A stretch of 64,000 nt of DNA. Origin: an uncultured Lachnospiraceae bacterium (GTDB lineage Bacteria; Bacillota; Clostridia; Lachnospirales; Lachnospiraceae). The stretch is taken from contig CANSUS010000002.1 in NCBI GenBank assembly GCA_947650155.1, forward strand, positions 1-64,000. Direction: 5' to 3'. Below, piece after piece: positions 7,776 to 15,790 of this stretch. The notes under the pieces are model-generated. The model searched no databases. It worked only from the letters and a program-made list of their open reading frames with translations, and was not told the origin of the DNA. The position numbers and the translations under genes were made by a program. How positions within the stretch are numbered: the first letter of the stretch is position 1; each line of letters opens with the position of its first letter.

Positions 7776-8084
7776 ATGAAGATGTATCTGATCAGTGACA
7801 ACGTGGATACATACACCGGTATGCGTCTTGCAGGGGTGGAAGGTGCCGTTGTCCATGAAAAGCAGGAATTAAAGGAGCAGATAGAGAAGGTGCTCTCGGA
7901 TAAGGAGATAGGGATTCTTCTTTTGACGGAAAAGTTCGGGAGAGATTTTCCTGACGTTGTTGATGAAGTAAAATTAAATCACAGACTTCCGTTAGTTGTG
8001 GAAGTGCCTGACAGACATGGTACAGGAAGAGCGCCGGATTTCATTACTTCATATGTAAATGAAGCGATCGGTATCAAATTATAG
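7776..8084 (+). CDS. ntpG: V-type ATPase subunit F (central stalk)
   Basis: A 102-residue protein matching the ATP-synt_F (V1 subunit F) fold: MYLISDNVDTYTGMRLAGV at the start and the GILLLTEKF strand in the middle, with a PLVVEVPD strand near the C-terminus. In the complex it binds subunit D at the base of the rotor axle. The symbol follows E. hirae usage. The stop TAG lies 10 bp before the ntpE ATG. Confidence 0.9.
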   Translation: MKMYLISDNVDTYTGMRLAGVEGAVVHEKQELKEQIEKVLSDKEIGILLLTEKFGRDFPDVVDEVKLNHRLPLVVEVPDRHGTGRAPDFITSYVNEAIGIKL

Positions 8085-8094
8085 GAGGAAAACA

Positions 8095-8670
8095 ATGACG
8101 ATCGAAGAAAAGTTGAAACACTTTTTGGATGCTTCCATAGAAACTGCAAATGAAAGAAGCGTAAGGACGATAGAAGAGTATCAGAAGGGACTGGACAGTG
8201 TTTTTGACGCTTATAAAGCGGATGTGTATAGAAAACAGGCGCTTCAGTTAAAGTTCAGTGAGGAAAATTTAAGAAAAGAAAAGAATACGGAAGTATCAAA
8301 AAGGCAGATGGAGATCCGAAGAGCTGTAGGCGAAAAGCAGGAGGAGTTAAAACAAAACCTCTTCCATGAAGTAGAAGAAAAGCTGGAAAGCTATAAACGG
8401 ACGGACGCATATGATATTTATCTAAAAGAGTGGATCAGCCGTGCGAAGGAGTTTGCAGATCAGGAGGAGATTCAGATTTATATTGATCCGGCAGACAAAA
8501 ATAAGCTTCCGGAGCTTGAAAAAAAGACGGGTGCAAAGCTTACGGTCAGCGAATATGGTTTTCAGGGCGGGATGCGTGCAGTCATTCGTTCTAAAAATAT
8601 TTTGATCGATCAGTCTTTTGAAACGAAACTGAACGAGATCAAAAAAGATTTTTCATTTAATTTTGAATAG
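8095..8670 (+). CDS. ntpE: V-type ATPase subunit E (peripheral stalk)
   Basis: A 191-residue protein with a long charged N-terminal helix (residues 1-95) and a globular C-terminal part ending near FETKLNEIKKDFSFNFE, as in vATP-synt_E. It pairs with the small G/H-like subunit to form the peripheral stalks that hold the A3B3 head. The ATG at 8095 directly follows TAGGAGGAAAACA. The frame is open to 8059, but that would overlap ntpF and lacks a ribosome site. Confidence 0.9.
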   Translation: MTIEEKLKHFLDASIETANERSVRTIEEYQKGLDSVFDAYKADVYRKQALQLKFSEENLRKEKNTEVSKRQMEIRRAVGEKQEELKQNLFHEVEEKLESYKRTDAYDIYLKEWISRAKEFADQEEIQIYIDPADKNKLPELEKKTGAKLTVSEYGFQGGMRAVIRSKNILIDQSFETKLNEIKKDFSFNFE

Positions 8671-8687
8671 AGAGCGAGGGTTTTCCG

Positions 8688-10454
8688 ATGGAAAAGAAGG
8701 GAAATATATATGGAATCAATGGTCCCGTTATTTACCTCAAAGGAAATACCGGATTCAAAATGTCGGAAATGGTTTATGTAGGAAAAGAAAAGCTGGTGGG
8801 GGAAGTAATCTCTTTAACTACAGATATGACGACGATACAGGTATTTGAGGAAACCTCAGGGCTTAAGCCCGGAGAAGAGGTTATTGGAACAGGAGCGACC
8901 CTGTCCGTGACATTGGCGCCGGGAATTATCACAAATATTTTTGACGGTATTGAACGTCCTTTGGGTGTGCTTGCCCAAAATTCAGGAGCCTATATCGACC
9001 GGGGGATCAGTGTAAGCGCCTTGGATACGGAAAAGCTGTGGGACGCCCATATGACCGTGCAAAAAGGCGACTATGTGAGCGGCGGTACGATCATTGCCGA
9101 GGTGAGAGAGACTACGGCGATTGTACACAAAGTCATGGTGCCTCCTGATGTGGAAGGAACGGTTATACAGGTAAAAGAGGACGGAAAATATACGATCGAT
9201 GATGGCATTGTAACAGTAAAAAGTCAAAACGGGGAAGAAAGAGAACTGACCATGACGCAGCACTGGCCGATCCGTGTACCAAGACCGACGGCGAAACGGT
9301 ATCCGGCATCCAAACCGCTTGTGACGGGACAGCGTATTCTGGATACGCTGTTTCCGGTTGCAAAAGGCGGTACTGCCGCAATTCCCGGCGGTTTCGGAAC
9401 CGGAAAAACGATGACCCAGCATCAAGTCGCAAAGTGGTCCGATGCGGATATTATCGTATATATTGGCTGTGGAGAACGTGGTAATGAGATGACACAGGTT
9501 TTGGAAGATTTTTCTAAACTGGTAGATCCGAAGTCAGGCAATCCCCTGATGGACAGGACAGTCTTAATCGCCAATACTTCCAATATGCCGGTGGCAGCCC
9601 GTGAAGCCAGTATTTATACAGGAATTACATTGGCGGAGTATTATCGTGACATGGGATATCATGTGGCGATCATGGCGGATTCCACATCCCGTTGGGCGGA
9701 AGCTCTTCGTGAACTGTCGGGCCGTTTGGAAGAGATGCCCGCAGAGGAAGGTTTCCCGGCTTATCTTGCATCCAAGCTGTCGGCTTTTTATGAGCGTGCC
9801 GGCATGATGGAGAATTTAAACGGAACGGAAGGAAGCGTCACAATTATCGGCGCTGTTTCACCTCAGGGCGGTGATTTTTCCGAGCCGGTTACACAGAATA
9901 CAAAGCGTTTTGTAAGATGCTTCTGGGGATTGGATAAATCTCTTGCTTATGCAAGACATTTCCCGGCGATTCACTGGCTGACCAGTTACAGCGAATATCT
10001 GCCGGATTTGTCGGCATGGTATGCAAATGAAGTGGGGTCTGATTTTATAGATTACAGAAACCAGCTTGTGGCTATTTTGAATCAGGAAAGCAGCCTGATG
10101 GAAATTGTAAAGTTGATCGGAAGCGATGTGCTGCCGGACGACCAGAAACTTACCCTGGAGATTGCAAGGGTAATCCGCCTTGGCTTCTTACAGCAGAATG
10201 CATTTCACAAAGAGGATACCTGCGTGCCTTTGGAAAAGCAGATGAAAATGATGGAGACGATTCTCTATCTGAATATGAAGGCAAGGTCGCTTATTTCTAT
10301 GGGAATGCCAATGTCCATACTGAAGGAAGACAGCATTTTTGATAAAATCATATCCATTAAGTATGATGTGGAGAATCATGCATTATATAAATTTGATGAT
10401 TATAAAAAGGCAATCGATCAGTTTTATGATAACGTCATTGCGAAAAACGCCTAG
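8688..10454 (+). CDS. ntpA: V-type ATPase catalytic subunit A
   Basis: A 588-residue catalytic subunit of the A3B3 ring. Residues 1-70 form the beta-barrel domain and about 110-190 the V-type-specific bulge absent from F-type beta subunits. The Walker A motif GGFGTGKT is at 234-241 and GERGNE at 262-267. Later come the Walker B region ([18 protein letters not shown]) and the helical C-terminal domain. Length equals the family norm. The gene starts 17 bp after ntpE and ends 14 bp before ntpB. Confidence 0.97.
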   Translation: MEKKGNIYGINGPVIYLKGNTGFKMSEMVYVGKEKLVGEVISLTTDMTTIQVFEETSGLKPGEEVIGTGATLSVTLAPGIITNIFDGIERPLGVLAQNSGAYIDRGISVSALDTEKLWDAHMTVQKGDYVSGGTIIAEVRETTAIVHKVMVPPDVEGTVIQVKEDGKYTIDDGIVTVKSQNGEERELTMTQHWPIRVPRPTAKRYPASKPLVTGQRILDTLFPVAKGGTAAIPGGFGTGKTMTQHQVAKWSDADIIVYIGCGERGNEMTQVLEDFSKLVDPKSGNPLMDRTVLIANTSNMPVAAREASIYTGITLAEYYRDMGYHVAIMADSTSRWAEALRELSGRLEEMPAEEGFPAYLASKLSAFYERAGMMENLNGTEGSVTIIGAVSPQGGDFSEPVTQNTKRFVRCFWGLDKSLAYARHFPAIHWLTSYSEYLPDLSAWYANEVGSDFIDYRNQLVAILNQESSLMEIVKLIGSDVLPDDQKLTLEIARVIRLGFLQQNAFHKEDTCVPLEKQMKMMETILYLNMKARSLISMGMPMSILKEDSIFDKIISIKYDVENHALYKFDDYKKAIDQFYDNVIAKNA

Positions 10455-10468
10455 AATGGAGGATTAAA

Positions 10469-11851
10469 ATGGCTATTGAATATTTAGGATTAAGTAAAGT
10501 AAATGGGCCTTTTGTTGTTCTTGAGGGCGTGAGAGGCGCGGCATTTGACGAGATCGTTGAGATCACTGTAGAAGGGAAAGAAAAGAAACTGGGCCGTATT
10601 GTGGAAATCTATGATGACAGGGCAGTGGTGCAGGTATTTGAACCTACGGAAAACATTTCCCTGCAGAATACCCATACAAGGCTGACCGGTCATCCTATGG
10701 AAATCGGACTTTCCACAGATATATTGGGGCGTACTTTAAACGGAATCGGACAGCCTATTGACGGTCTGGGAGAGATTCCGGCGGAAACCAGAAGAGATGT
10801 GAATGGTAAACCATTAAATCCGGTAACAAGAGAATATCCCCGTAACTATATCCGTACCGGTATTTCGGCAATCGACGGATTAACGACGCTGATCCGCGGA
10901 CAAAAGCTTCCCATTTTCTCAGGAAACGGTCTTCCTCATGACCAGCTTGCAGCACAGATTGTAAGGCAGGCGTCTCTGGGAGAAGGATCGGACGAAAAGT
11001 TTGCGATTGTATTTGCCGCAATGGGCGTGAAATATGATGTGGCGGAATATTTCAGACATACGTTTGAGGAAAGCGGCGTATCCGATCATGTGGTTATGTT
11101 TTTGAATCTGGCAAACGATCCGGTAGTAGAACGTTTGATTACGCCGAAGGTGGCGCTTACGGTAGCAGAATATCTGGCATTTGAAAAGAGTATGCATATT
11201 CTGGTCATCTTAACGGATATGACTTCTTTTGCAGAGGCAATGCGTGAAGTGTCTTCCAGCAAGGGCGAGATTCCTTCCAGAAAGGGGTATCCGGGCTATT
11301 TGTACAGTGAATTTGCAACAATCTATGAGAGAGCAGGCATCGTGGAAGGAGTCAACGGTTCCGTAACGCAGATTCCGATTCTGACTATGCCCAATGACGA
11401 TATTACCCATCCGATCCCGGATCTTACCGGATATATCACGGAGGGACAGATTGTTTTGGACCGTACCATGCATGGACAGTCGATTTATCCGCCGATTAAC
11501 GTGCTGCCGTCTCTTTCCCGTCTGATGAAGGACGGTATTGGAGAGGGTTATACGAGAAAAGACCATCAGGATGTGGCAAACCAGCTGTTTTCTTCTTATG
11601 CAAAAGTGGGAGAGGCAAGAGCGCTCGCTTCCGTTATCGGTGAGGACGAATTGTCGCCGTTAGATAAAAAATATCTGGCCTTTGGAAACGCTTTTGAGGG
11701 AGAGTTTGTAGGACAGGGCGCTAATGAAAACCGGACGATTAACGATACTTTGGAAATCGGATGGTCACTGTTAAGACTGCTGCCGAGAGAAGAGCTGGAT
11801 CGTATTAATACGAAGATTCTGGATGAGTATTATGAGGCGCCGTCGCTTTAA
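10469..11851 (+). CDS. ntpB: V-type ATPase regulatory subunit B
   Basis: A 460-residue non-catalytic subunit. The P-loop position reads [15 protein letters not shown], the usual degenerate form of B subunits, so it contributes to interface nucleotide sites without hydrolysing ATP alone. [20 protein letters not shown] follows in the expected place. Strong GGAGG site 7 nt before ATG 10469. Together with ntpA it makes the hexameric head; ntpD follows after 44 bp. Confidence 0.97.
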   Translation: MAIEYLGLSKVNGPFVVLEGVRGAAFDEIVEITVEGKEKKLGRIVEIYDDRAVVQVFEPTENISLQNTHTRLTGHPMEIGLSTDILGRTLNGIGQPIDGLGEIPAETRRDVNGKPLNPVTREYPRNYIRTGISAIDGLTTLIRGQKLPIFSGNGLPHDQLAAQIVRQASLGEGSDEKFAIVFAAMGVKYDVAEYFRHTFEESGVSDHVVMFLNLANDPVVERLITPKVALTVAEYLAFEKSMHILVILTDMTSFAEAMREVSSSKGEIPSRKGYPGYLYSEFATIYERAGIVEGVNGSVTQIPILTMPNDDITHPIPDLTGYITEGQIVLDRTMHGQSIYPPINVLPSLSRLMKDGIGEGYTRKDHQDVANQLFSSYAKVGEARALASVIGEDELSPLDKKYLAFGNAFEGEFVGQGANENRTINDTLEIGWSLLRLLPREELDRINTKILDEYYEAPSL

Positions 11852-11895
11852 TGGCAAAAGTGTCTGGGCAGTATGTTGGATAAGGAGGTGACGGT

Positions 11896-12531
11896 ATGGA
11901 TCCCAATGAATTTCCCACAAAAGGAAATTTAATGTTGGCAAAAAATTCGCTCGGCCTTGCAAAACAGGGACATGAGCTGATGGATAAAAAGAGAAATATC
12001 CTGATCAAAGAGCTGATGGATCTGATCGAGGAGGCAAAGAGCATCCAGACGGAAATAGACGTAACGTTTACAAAAGCATATCAGTCTCTGCAAAGGGCGA
12101 ATATTGAGCTTGGAATCAACTATGTGGACGAAATTTCCCATGCGGTTCCGGTGGAAAATTCCATCCGCATTAAGACAAGAAGTATTATGGGAACGGAAAT
12201 TCCGCTTGTGGAATATGAACCGAGTATGGATCGTCCCACGTATTCCTTTTTTTCCACAAAAGAAAGTCTGGATCAGGCAAAGGAAAGTTTTGAACGGGTG
12301 AAGGAACTGACGATCAAGCTTTCTGTGGTGGAAAATTCAGCGTATCGCCTTGCCATCAATATTCGTAAGACGCAGAAGCGGGCGAATGCGCTTAAAAATA
12401 TTACCATTCCGCTCTATACAAAGCGGGTGCAGGATATTTCCAATGCCTTAGAGGAGAAGGAAAGAGAGGAATTTACGAGGCTGAAGGTGATAAAGCGGAA
12501 TATGTCCGCGCATACGGATACGGCAGGCTGA
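11896..12531 (+). CDS. ntpD: V-type ATPase subunit D (rotor axle)
   Basis: A 211-residue helical protein typical of ATP-synt_D: it begins NEFPTKGNLMLAKNSLGLAK and ends in a long helix with KRANALKNITIP and a Lys/Arg/Glu-rich tail. It forms the central axle that turns inside A3B3. It has an exact AAGGAGGTGA ribosome site. It is the last gene of the operon; no clear terminator follows before the next promoter at 12570. Confidence 0.95.
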   Translation: MDPNEFPTKGNLMLAKNSLGLAKQGHELMDKKRNILIKELMDLIEEAKSIQTEIDVTFTKAYQSLQRANIELGINYVDEISHAVPVENSIRIKTRSIMGTEIPLVEYEPSMDRPTYSFFSTKESLDQAKESFERVKELTIKLSVVENSAYRLAINIRKTQKRANALKNITIPLYTKRVQDISNALEEKEREEFTRLKVIKRNMSAHTDTAG

Positions 12532-12569
12532 ACTGTTACAAGAATTACGCAAAAGTATTGTAAAATGTC

Positions 12570-12598
12570 TTGACAGAAAATCTCCATTATGGTAATTA
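12570..12598 (+). promoter_or_regulatory. Promoter ahead of yybP-ykoY riboswitch
   Basis: TTGACA (12570-12575), 17-bp spacer, TAATTA (12593-12598). The expected start lies a few bases before the aptamer at 12611. Confidence 0.6.
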
Positions 12599-12610
12599 TA
12601 TGATATAGTT

Positions 12611-12702
12611 CTAAAAGGGAGTAGTTGTCATGCGCAATCAACATACCCCGGCGATAGTCGTGGTTGTGCATCTTTCAGCGATTGAAAGTACGAGACTTTT
12701 AG
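12611..12702 (+). promoter_or_regulatory. yybP-ykoY (Mn2+) riboswitch aptamer
   Basis: The P1 stem CTAAAAG (12611-12617) pairs with CTTTTAG (12696-12702). Next to it are the family hallmarks GGGAGTAG on the 5' side and ACGAGAC on the 3' side, and an internal CCCCGGC segment. The 3' strand of P1 is shared with the following terminator stem, giving a classical on-switch: ligand stabilises P1 and prevents termination. The yybP-ykoY family senses Mn2+ and is known upstream of cation exporters, which fits the gene downstream. One G fewer than usual in the GGGGAGUAG motif is the main deviation. Confidence 0.82.
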
Positions 12703-12734
12703 CATATCAGCAGATATGTTAAGAGTCTCTTTTT
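12692..12734 (+). terminator. Riboswitch-controlled terminator
   Basis: A 17-bp stem, GAGACTTTTAGCATATC / GATATGTTAAGAGTCTC (two G-U pairs), with a 4-nt loop and T5. Its 5' strand overlaps the aptamer P1 and the GAGAC motif, so the two structures are mutually exclusive. Confidence 0.88.
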
Positions 12735-12869
12735 ATGTATGCGCCGGTGCGGAGGAAAGGCATTTCCCAGTCCGAATCTGATTTTGGATGCATGGGTCGG
12801 TGTATGGCACGCATTCCCGATGGAAATAATTTTACAAAAGCCGTAAGGCGGGAGAGGAGAAAGAAACGT

Positions 12870-13811
12870 ATGGAAATTGCATTACAGATTCTTTTACTGG
12901 TAGTTGGATTTACACTGTTAATCAAAGGCGCAGACTGGTTTGTGGAGGGCGCGTCAAAAATAGCGGATAAATTAGGGATTCCACAGCTTGTGATCGGGCT
13001 TACGATCGTGGCAATGGGAACCAGCGCGCCGGAGGCGGCAATCAGTATATCAGCGTCCTTAAAGGGAAGTGCGGATATTGCAGTAGGAAATGTGGTAGGA
13101 AGCAATATTATGAATGTACTGCTGATTTTGGGAATTACGGCGTTGATTACGCCCCTTGCCGTTCAGAAGTCAACGATAAAATATGAACTTCCTTTTGTCA
13201 TCGTCATCACGGCAGTTTTTGCGGCAATCGGTCTTACGGATAACGTGGTTGGCAGAGCAGACGGGTTCCTTTTATGGGGATTGTTTATTGTATATCTTAT
13301 CTATCTGTTCTTTATGGCAAAAAACGGGCAGGGTTCTCTGGAAGAGGGAGAAGAAGCAGGAGAGAATGAGAGCATTTTTAAGATGCTTGGTCTGATTGTC
13401 ATTGGCGGTGTTTTAATTGTAGTGGGAAGCAATATAACTGTGGATGCGGCAACGGCGATTGCAAGAATCTTTGGAATGAGCGAAAGATTTATCGGACTTA
13501 CTATCGTAGCGTTTGGAACTTCCCTTCCGGAACTTGTAACAAGCGTTACTGCGGGACTGAAGAAGAAAGCTGATATTGCGGTAGGTAATATTGTGGGAAG
13601 TAATATTTTCAATATCCTTTTTGTAATCGGCACTTCTGCTTTAATCACACCGGTTGCTTATCAGGCAAATTTTCTTGTTGACAGTATAGTCTGTGCTGCA
13701 ACCGTAGTACTTTTGCTTGTTTGTGTGCTGAATAAAGATCATAAGCTGAAACGTTACGGCGGAGTGATTATGCTTGCTGCATATGCAGGGTATTTTGCGT
13801 ATCTGCTTTAA
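12870..13811 (+). CDS. CaCA-family cation/Na+ (or H+) exchanger, YrbG-like
   Basis: A 313-residue inner-membrane protein of about ten helices with two homologous halves. The alpha-repeats are GTSAPE...GNVVGSNIMN (first half) and GTSLPE...GNIVGSNIFN (second half), which carry the ion-binding acidic residues. An acidic loop (LEEGEEAGENES) separates the halves. YrbG-type CaCA proteins are annotated as Ca2+/Na+ exchangers, but the Mn2+ riboswitch in the leader suggests that Mn2+ efflux is a physiological role (inference). The start at 12870 follows GGAGAGGAG; the longer open frame from 12735 begins inside the riboswitch terminator. Confidence 0.92.
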   Translation: MEIALQILLLVVGFTLLIKGADWFVEGASKIADKLGIPQLVIGLTIVAMGTSAPEAAISISASLKGSADIAVGNVVGSNIMNVLLILGITALITPLAVQKSTIKYELPFVIVITAVFAAIGLTDNVVGRADGFLLWGLFIVYLIYLFFMAKNGQGSLEEGEEAGENESIFKMLGLIVIGGVLIVVGSNITVDAATAIARIFGMSERFIGLTIVAFGTSLPELVTSVTAGLKKKADIAVGNIVGSNIFNILFVIGTSALITPVAYQANFLVDSIVCAATVVLLLVCVLNKDHKLKRYGGVIMLAAYAGYFAYLL

Positions 13812-13855
13812 GGAAAGAAAGGTGCGTCAAAAACTGCGCGGAAGTGAGGAAGAAT

Positions 13856-14581
13856 ATGAAGCAGATTTTAATTGTCGAAGATGACCGGCTTTTAAATAAA
13901 ACGCTGACTTTTAATTTATCTTTGGATGGCTATGAGATTGTTTCTGCATATAATGTGCGAACGGCGGAAACGGCAATGGAAACAAAACAGTTTGATATGG
14001 TTTTGCTGGACATTAATCTTCCTGACGGAAGCGGCTATGATCTGTGTAAAGGTATCCGGGAAGAATTCCCGGATACTTTGGTCATTTTTCTGACGGCGAA
14101 TGATCAGGAACAGGATCAGGTAAAAGGCTATGAATCCGGTGCAGTGGATTATATCACAAAGCCGTTTTCCATCGCGGCGTTACAGCATAAGATCAGAGCC
14201 ATGTTTCAGATGGTGGAACGTCATAAGCTTCCTGAGGAAGTTTATGATGATGGCAGGCTGTATCTTGATTTTCCCAGACAGATCGGAAATTTGGGAGGGA
14301 AACCGCTTACACTGTCTGCAATGGAGTATAGGATGCTTTCTTTATTCTGCCGGAATGCAGGGAGAGTGCTTACCCGCAGACAGCTTTTGGAAAAATTATG
14401 GGATCAGGAAGAAAATTATGTGGATGAGCATACGTTAACAACAGCGGTCAGCCGTGTGCGGAGTAAGATCGAAGCGGAGGGAGACCGCTATATCAAGACG
14501 GTGTATGGGATGGGATATCAGTGGATGGGAGAAACATTCGGGAAGGAGTACGGTTGTAATCATGAATCGGAAAAAAGGTGA
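13856..14581 (+). CDS. OmpR-family response regulator
   Basis: A 241-residue regulator with a receiver domain (1-120: acidic pocket VEDD, phospho-acceptor Asp52 in LLDINLPDG, conserved Lys in ITKPF) and a C-terminal winged helix ending in VYGMGYQW. ATG 13856 is preferred over GTG 13844 because GAGGA lies at proper spacing. It overlaps the kinase gene by 20 bp and begins a four-gene unit with a kinase and an ABC transporter, so it probably controls that transporter in response to an envelope-active compound. Confidence 0.93.
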   Translation: MKQILIVEDDRLLNKTLTFNLSLDGYEIVSAYNVRTAETAMETKQFDMVLLDINLPDGSGYDLCKGIREEFPDTLVIFLTANDQEQDQVKGYESGAVDYITKPFSIAALQHKIRAMFQMVERHKLPEEVYDDGRLYLDFPRQIGNLGGKPLTLSAMEYRMLSLFCRNAGRVLTRRQLLEKLWDQEENYVDEHTLTTAVSRVRSKIEAEGDRYIKTVYGMGYQWMGETFGKEYGCNHESEKR

Positions 14582-15626
14582 TTCTTCAGAGACGGAGAGA
14601 AAAACGCTGTATGTCAGGACAATTTATATTCTGGCAATAGCGGGAATGGCGCTTTCTATGGCGGCGGTCTGCAGTATCATGTATCTGATGACAAAGGATG
14701 AGATCGTTTTACAGTCAGGCATAATGCTTAGTGCCTGCGCGCTTATATGGGTTGTGGTATTGATACGGCTTTTGGGAAAGAGGCTGTCGCTGTTTACAGT
14801 CCATCTTTGTCAGATCCTGGACCGGATGATAGACGGGGACGAACAACTGACATGGGATGACGACAGCGAAACACTGTTTGCGCGCATCAATTACCGATTC
14901 ATGCGGCTGTATGAGATTTTATATGAGAACAGGCGGCAGGCGGAGAAAGAGCGGCAGAAAATACAAATGCTCGTATCGGATATATCCCACCAGATCAAAA
15001 CGCCTGTCAGCAATCTGCGGATGGTGACAGACACCCTGCTGACAAGACCGGTGACAGAAGAGGAAAGAACGGAATTTATTCAGGGAATTGGTACAGAGAC
15101 GGATAAACTGGATTTTCTTTTTCAGGCGCTTATAAAGACTTCAAGGCTGGAGAGCGGGGCAATTTGTCTGGAGAAAAAAGACGGACTGATTTATGATACG
15201 CTGGCACAGGCAGTCAGCGGTATTGTTTACAGCGCGGAGAAAAAGAAGATCGACGTAACTGTACAGTGCCCGGAAGACCTGCATTTACTGCATGACAGGA
15301 AATGGACGGCGGAGGCGCTTTTTAATCTTTTGGACAATGCAGTGAAATATACGGCGGACGGCGGAAAAATTATGGTGTCGGCAAAGCAGTGGGAAATGTA
15401 TGTCAAAATTGATGTGTCGGATACCGGGAAGGGGATAGAAGAAAGCCGTCAGGCATCCATTTTCCGGCGTTTTTACAGAGAAGAAGAGGTACATGATGTG
15501 CAGGGAGCAGGCATAGGCCTTTATCTGACGCGTCAGATTATTACCATGCAGGGCGGGTATGTCAAAGTGGTATCGGAAGTGGGGAAAGGTTCTACGTTTT
15601 CGGTATTTCTGCCGGTTTATCCATAA
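14562..15626 (+). CDS. Intramembrane-sensing histidine kinase
   Basis: A 354-residue kinase with two membrane helices (about 18-42 and 50-71) joined by only some seven outside residues, the layout of BceS-like intramembrane-sensing kinases. These usually take their signal from the partner ABC transporter. The H-box is SDISHQIKTPVS (His143). A HATPase_c domain follows with the N-box region (LLDNAVKYT) and G-boxes DTGKGI and GAGIGLYL. It starts inside the end of the regulator gene (ATG 14562 with AAGGAG upstream). Confidence 0.92.
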   Translation: MNRKKGDSSETERKTLYVRTIYILAIAGMALSMAAVCSIMYLMTKDEIVLQSGIMLSACALIWVVVLIRLLGKRLSLFTVHLCQILDRMIDGDEQLTWDDDSETLFARINYRFMRLYEILYENRRQAEKERQKIQMLVSDISHQIKTPVSNLRMVTDTLLTRPVTEEERTEFIQGIGTETDKLDFLFQALIKTSRLESGAICLEKKDGLIYDTLAQAVSGIVYSAEKKKIDVTVQCPEDLHLLHDRKWTAEALFNLLDNAVKYTADGGKIMVSAKQWEMYVKIDVSDTGKGIEESRQASIFRRFYREEEVHDVQGAGIGLYLTRQIITMQGGYVKVVSEVGKGSTFSVFLPVYP

Positions 15627-15717
15627 AGAGGCGTTTTATACAATTCTGTTATAGATCTAAATCACAAATTTTTTCCTTTCGGACATTTCTGTAACATTTT
15701 TCTTTTATGATACCAAT

Positions 15718-15766
15718 AGATGCGGAGCATCTACAGATACAAAACATCTACGGATGCGGAGCATCT
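15718..15766. repeat. Pair of short palindromes in permease leader
   Basis: AGATGCGGAGCATCT (15718-15732), itself an inverted repeat AGATGC/GCATCT, recurs as GATGCGGAGCATCT at 15753-15766, 25 bp before the permease start. Function unknown; a binding site pair or leader hairpins are possible. Confidence 0.5.
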
Positions 15767-15790
15767 TTAGAAAGTGGAGGTGAGGGAAAA

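Noticed and set aside
12735..12869. 45-residue N-terminal extension of the CaCA exchanger
   Set aside because: It would start in the T tract of the riboswitch terminator, has no ribosome site and is hydrophilic and unlike the family; ATG 12870 has a good site.
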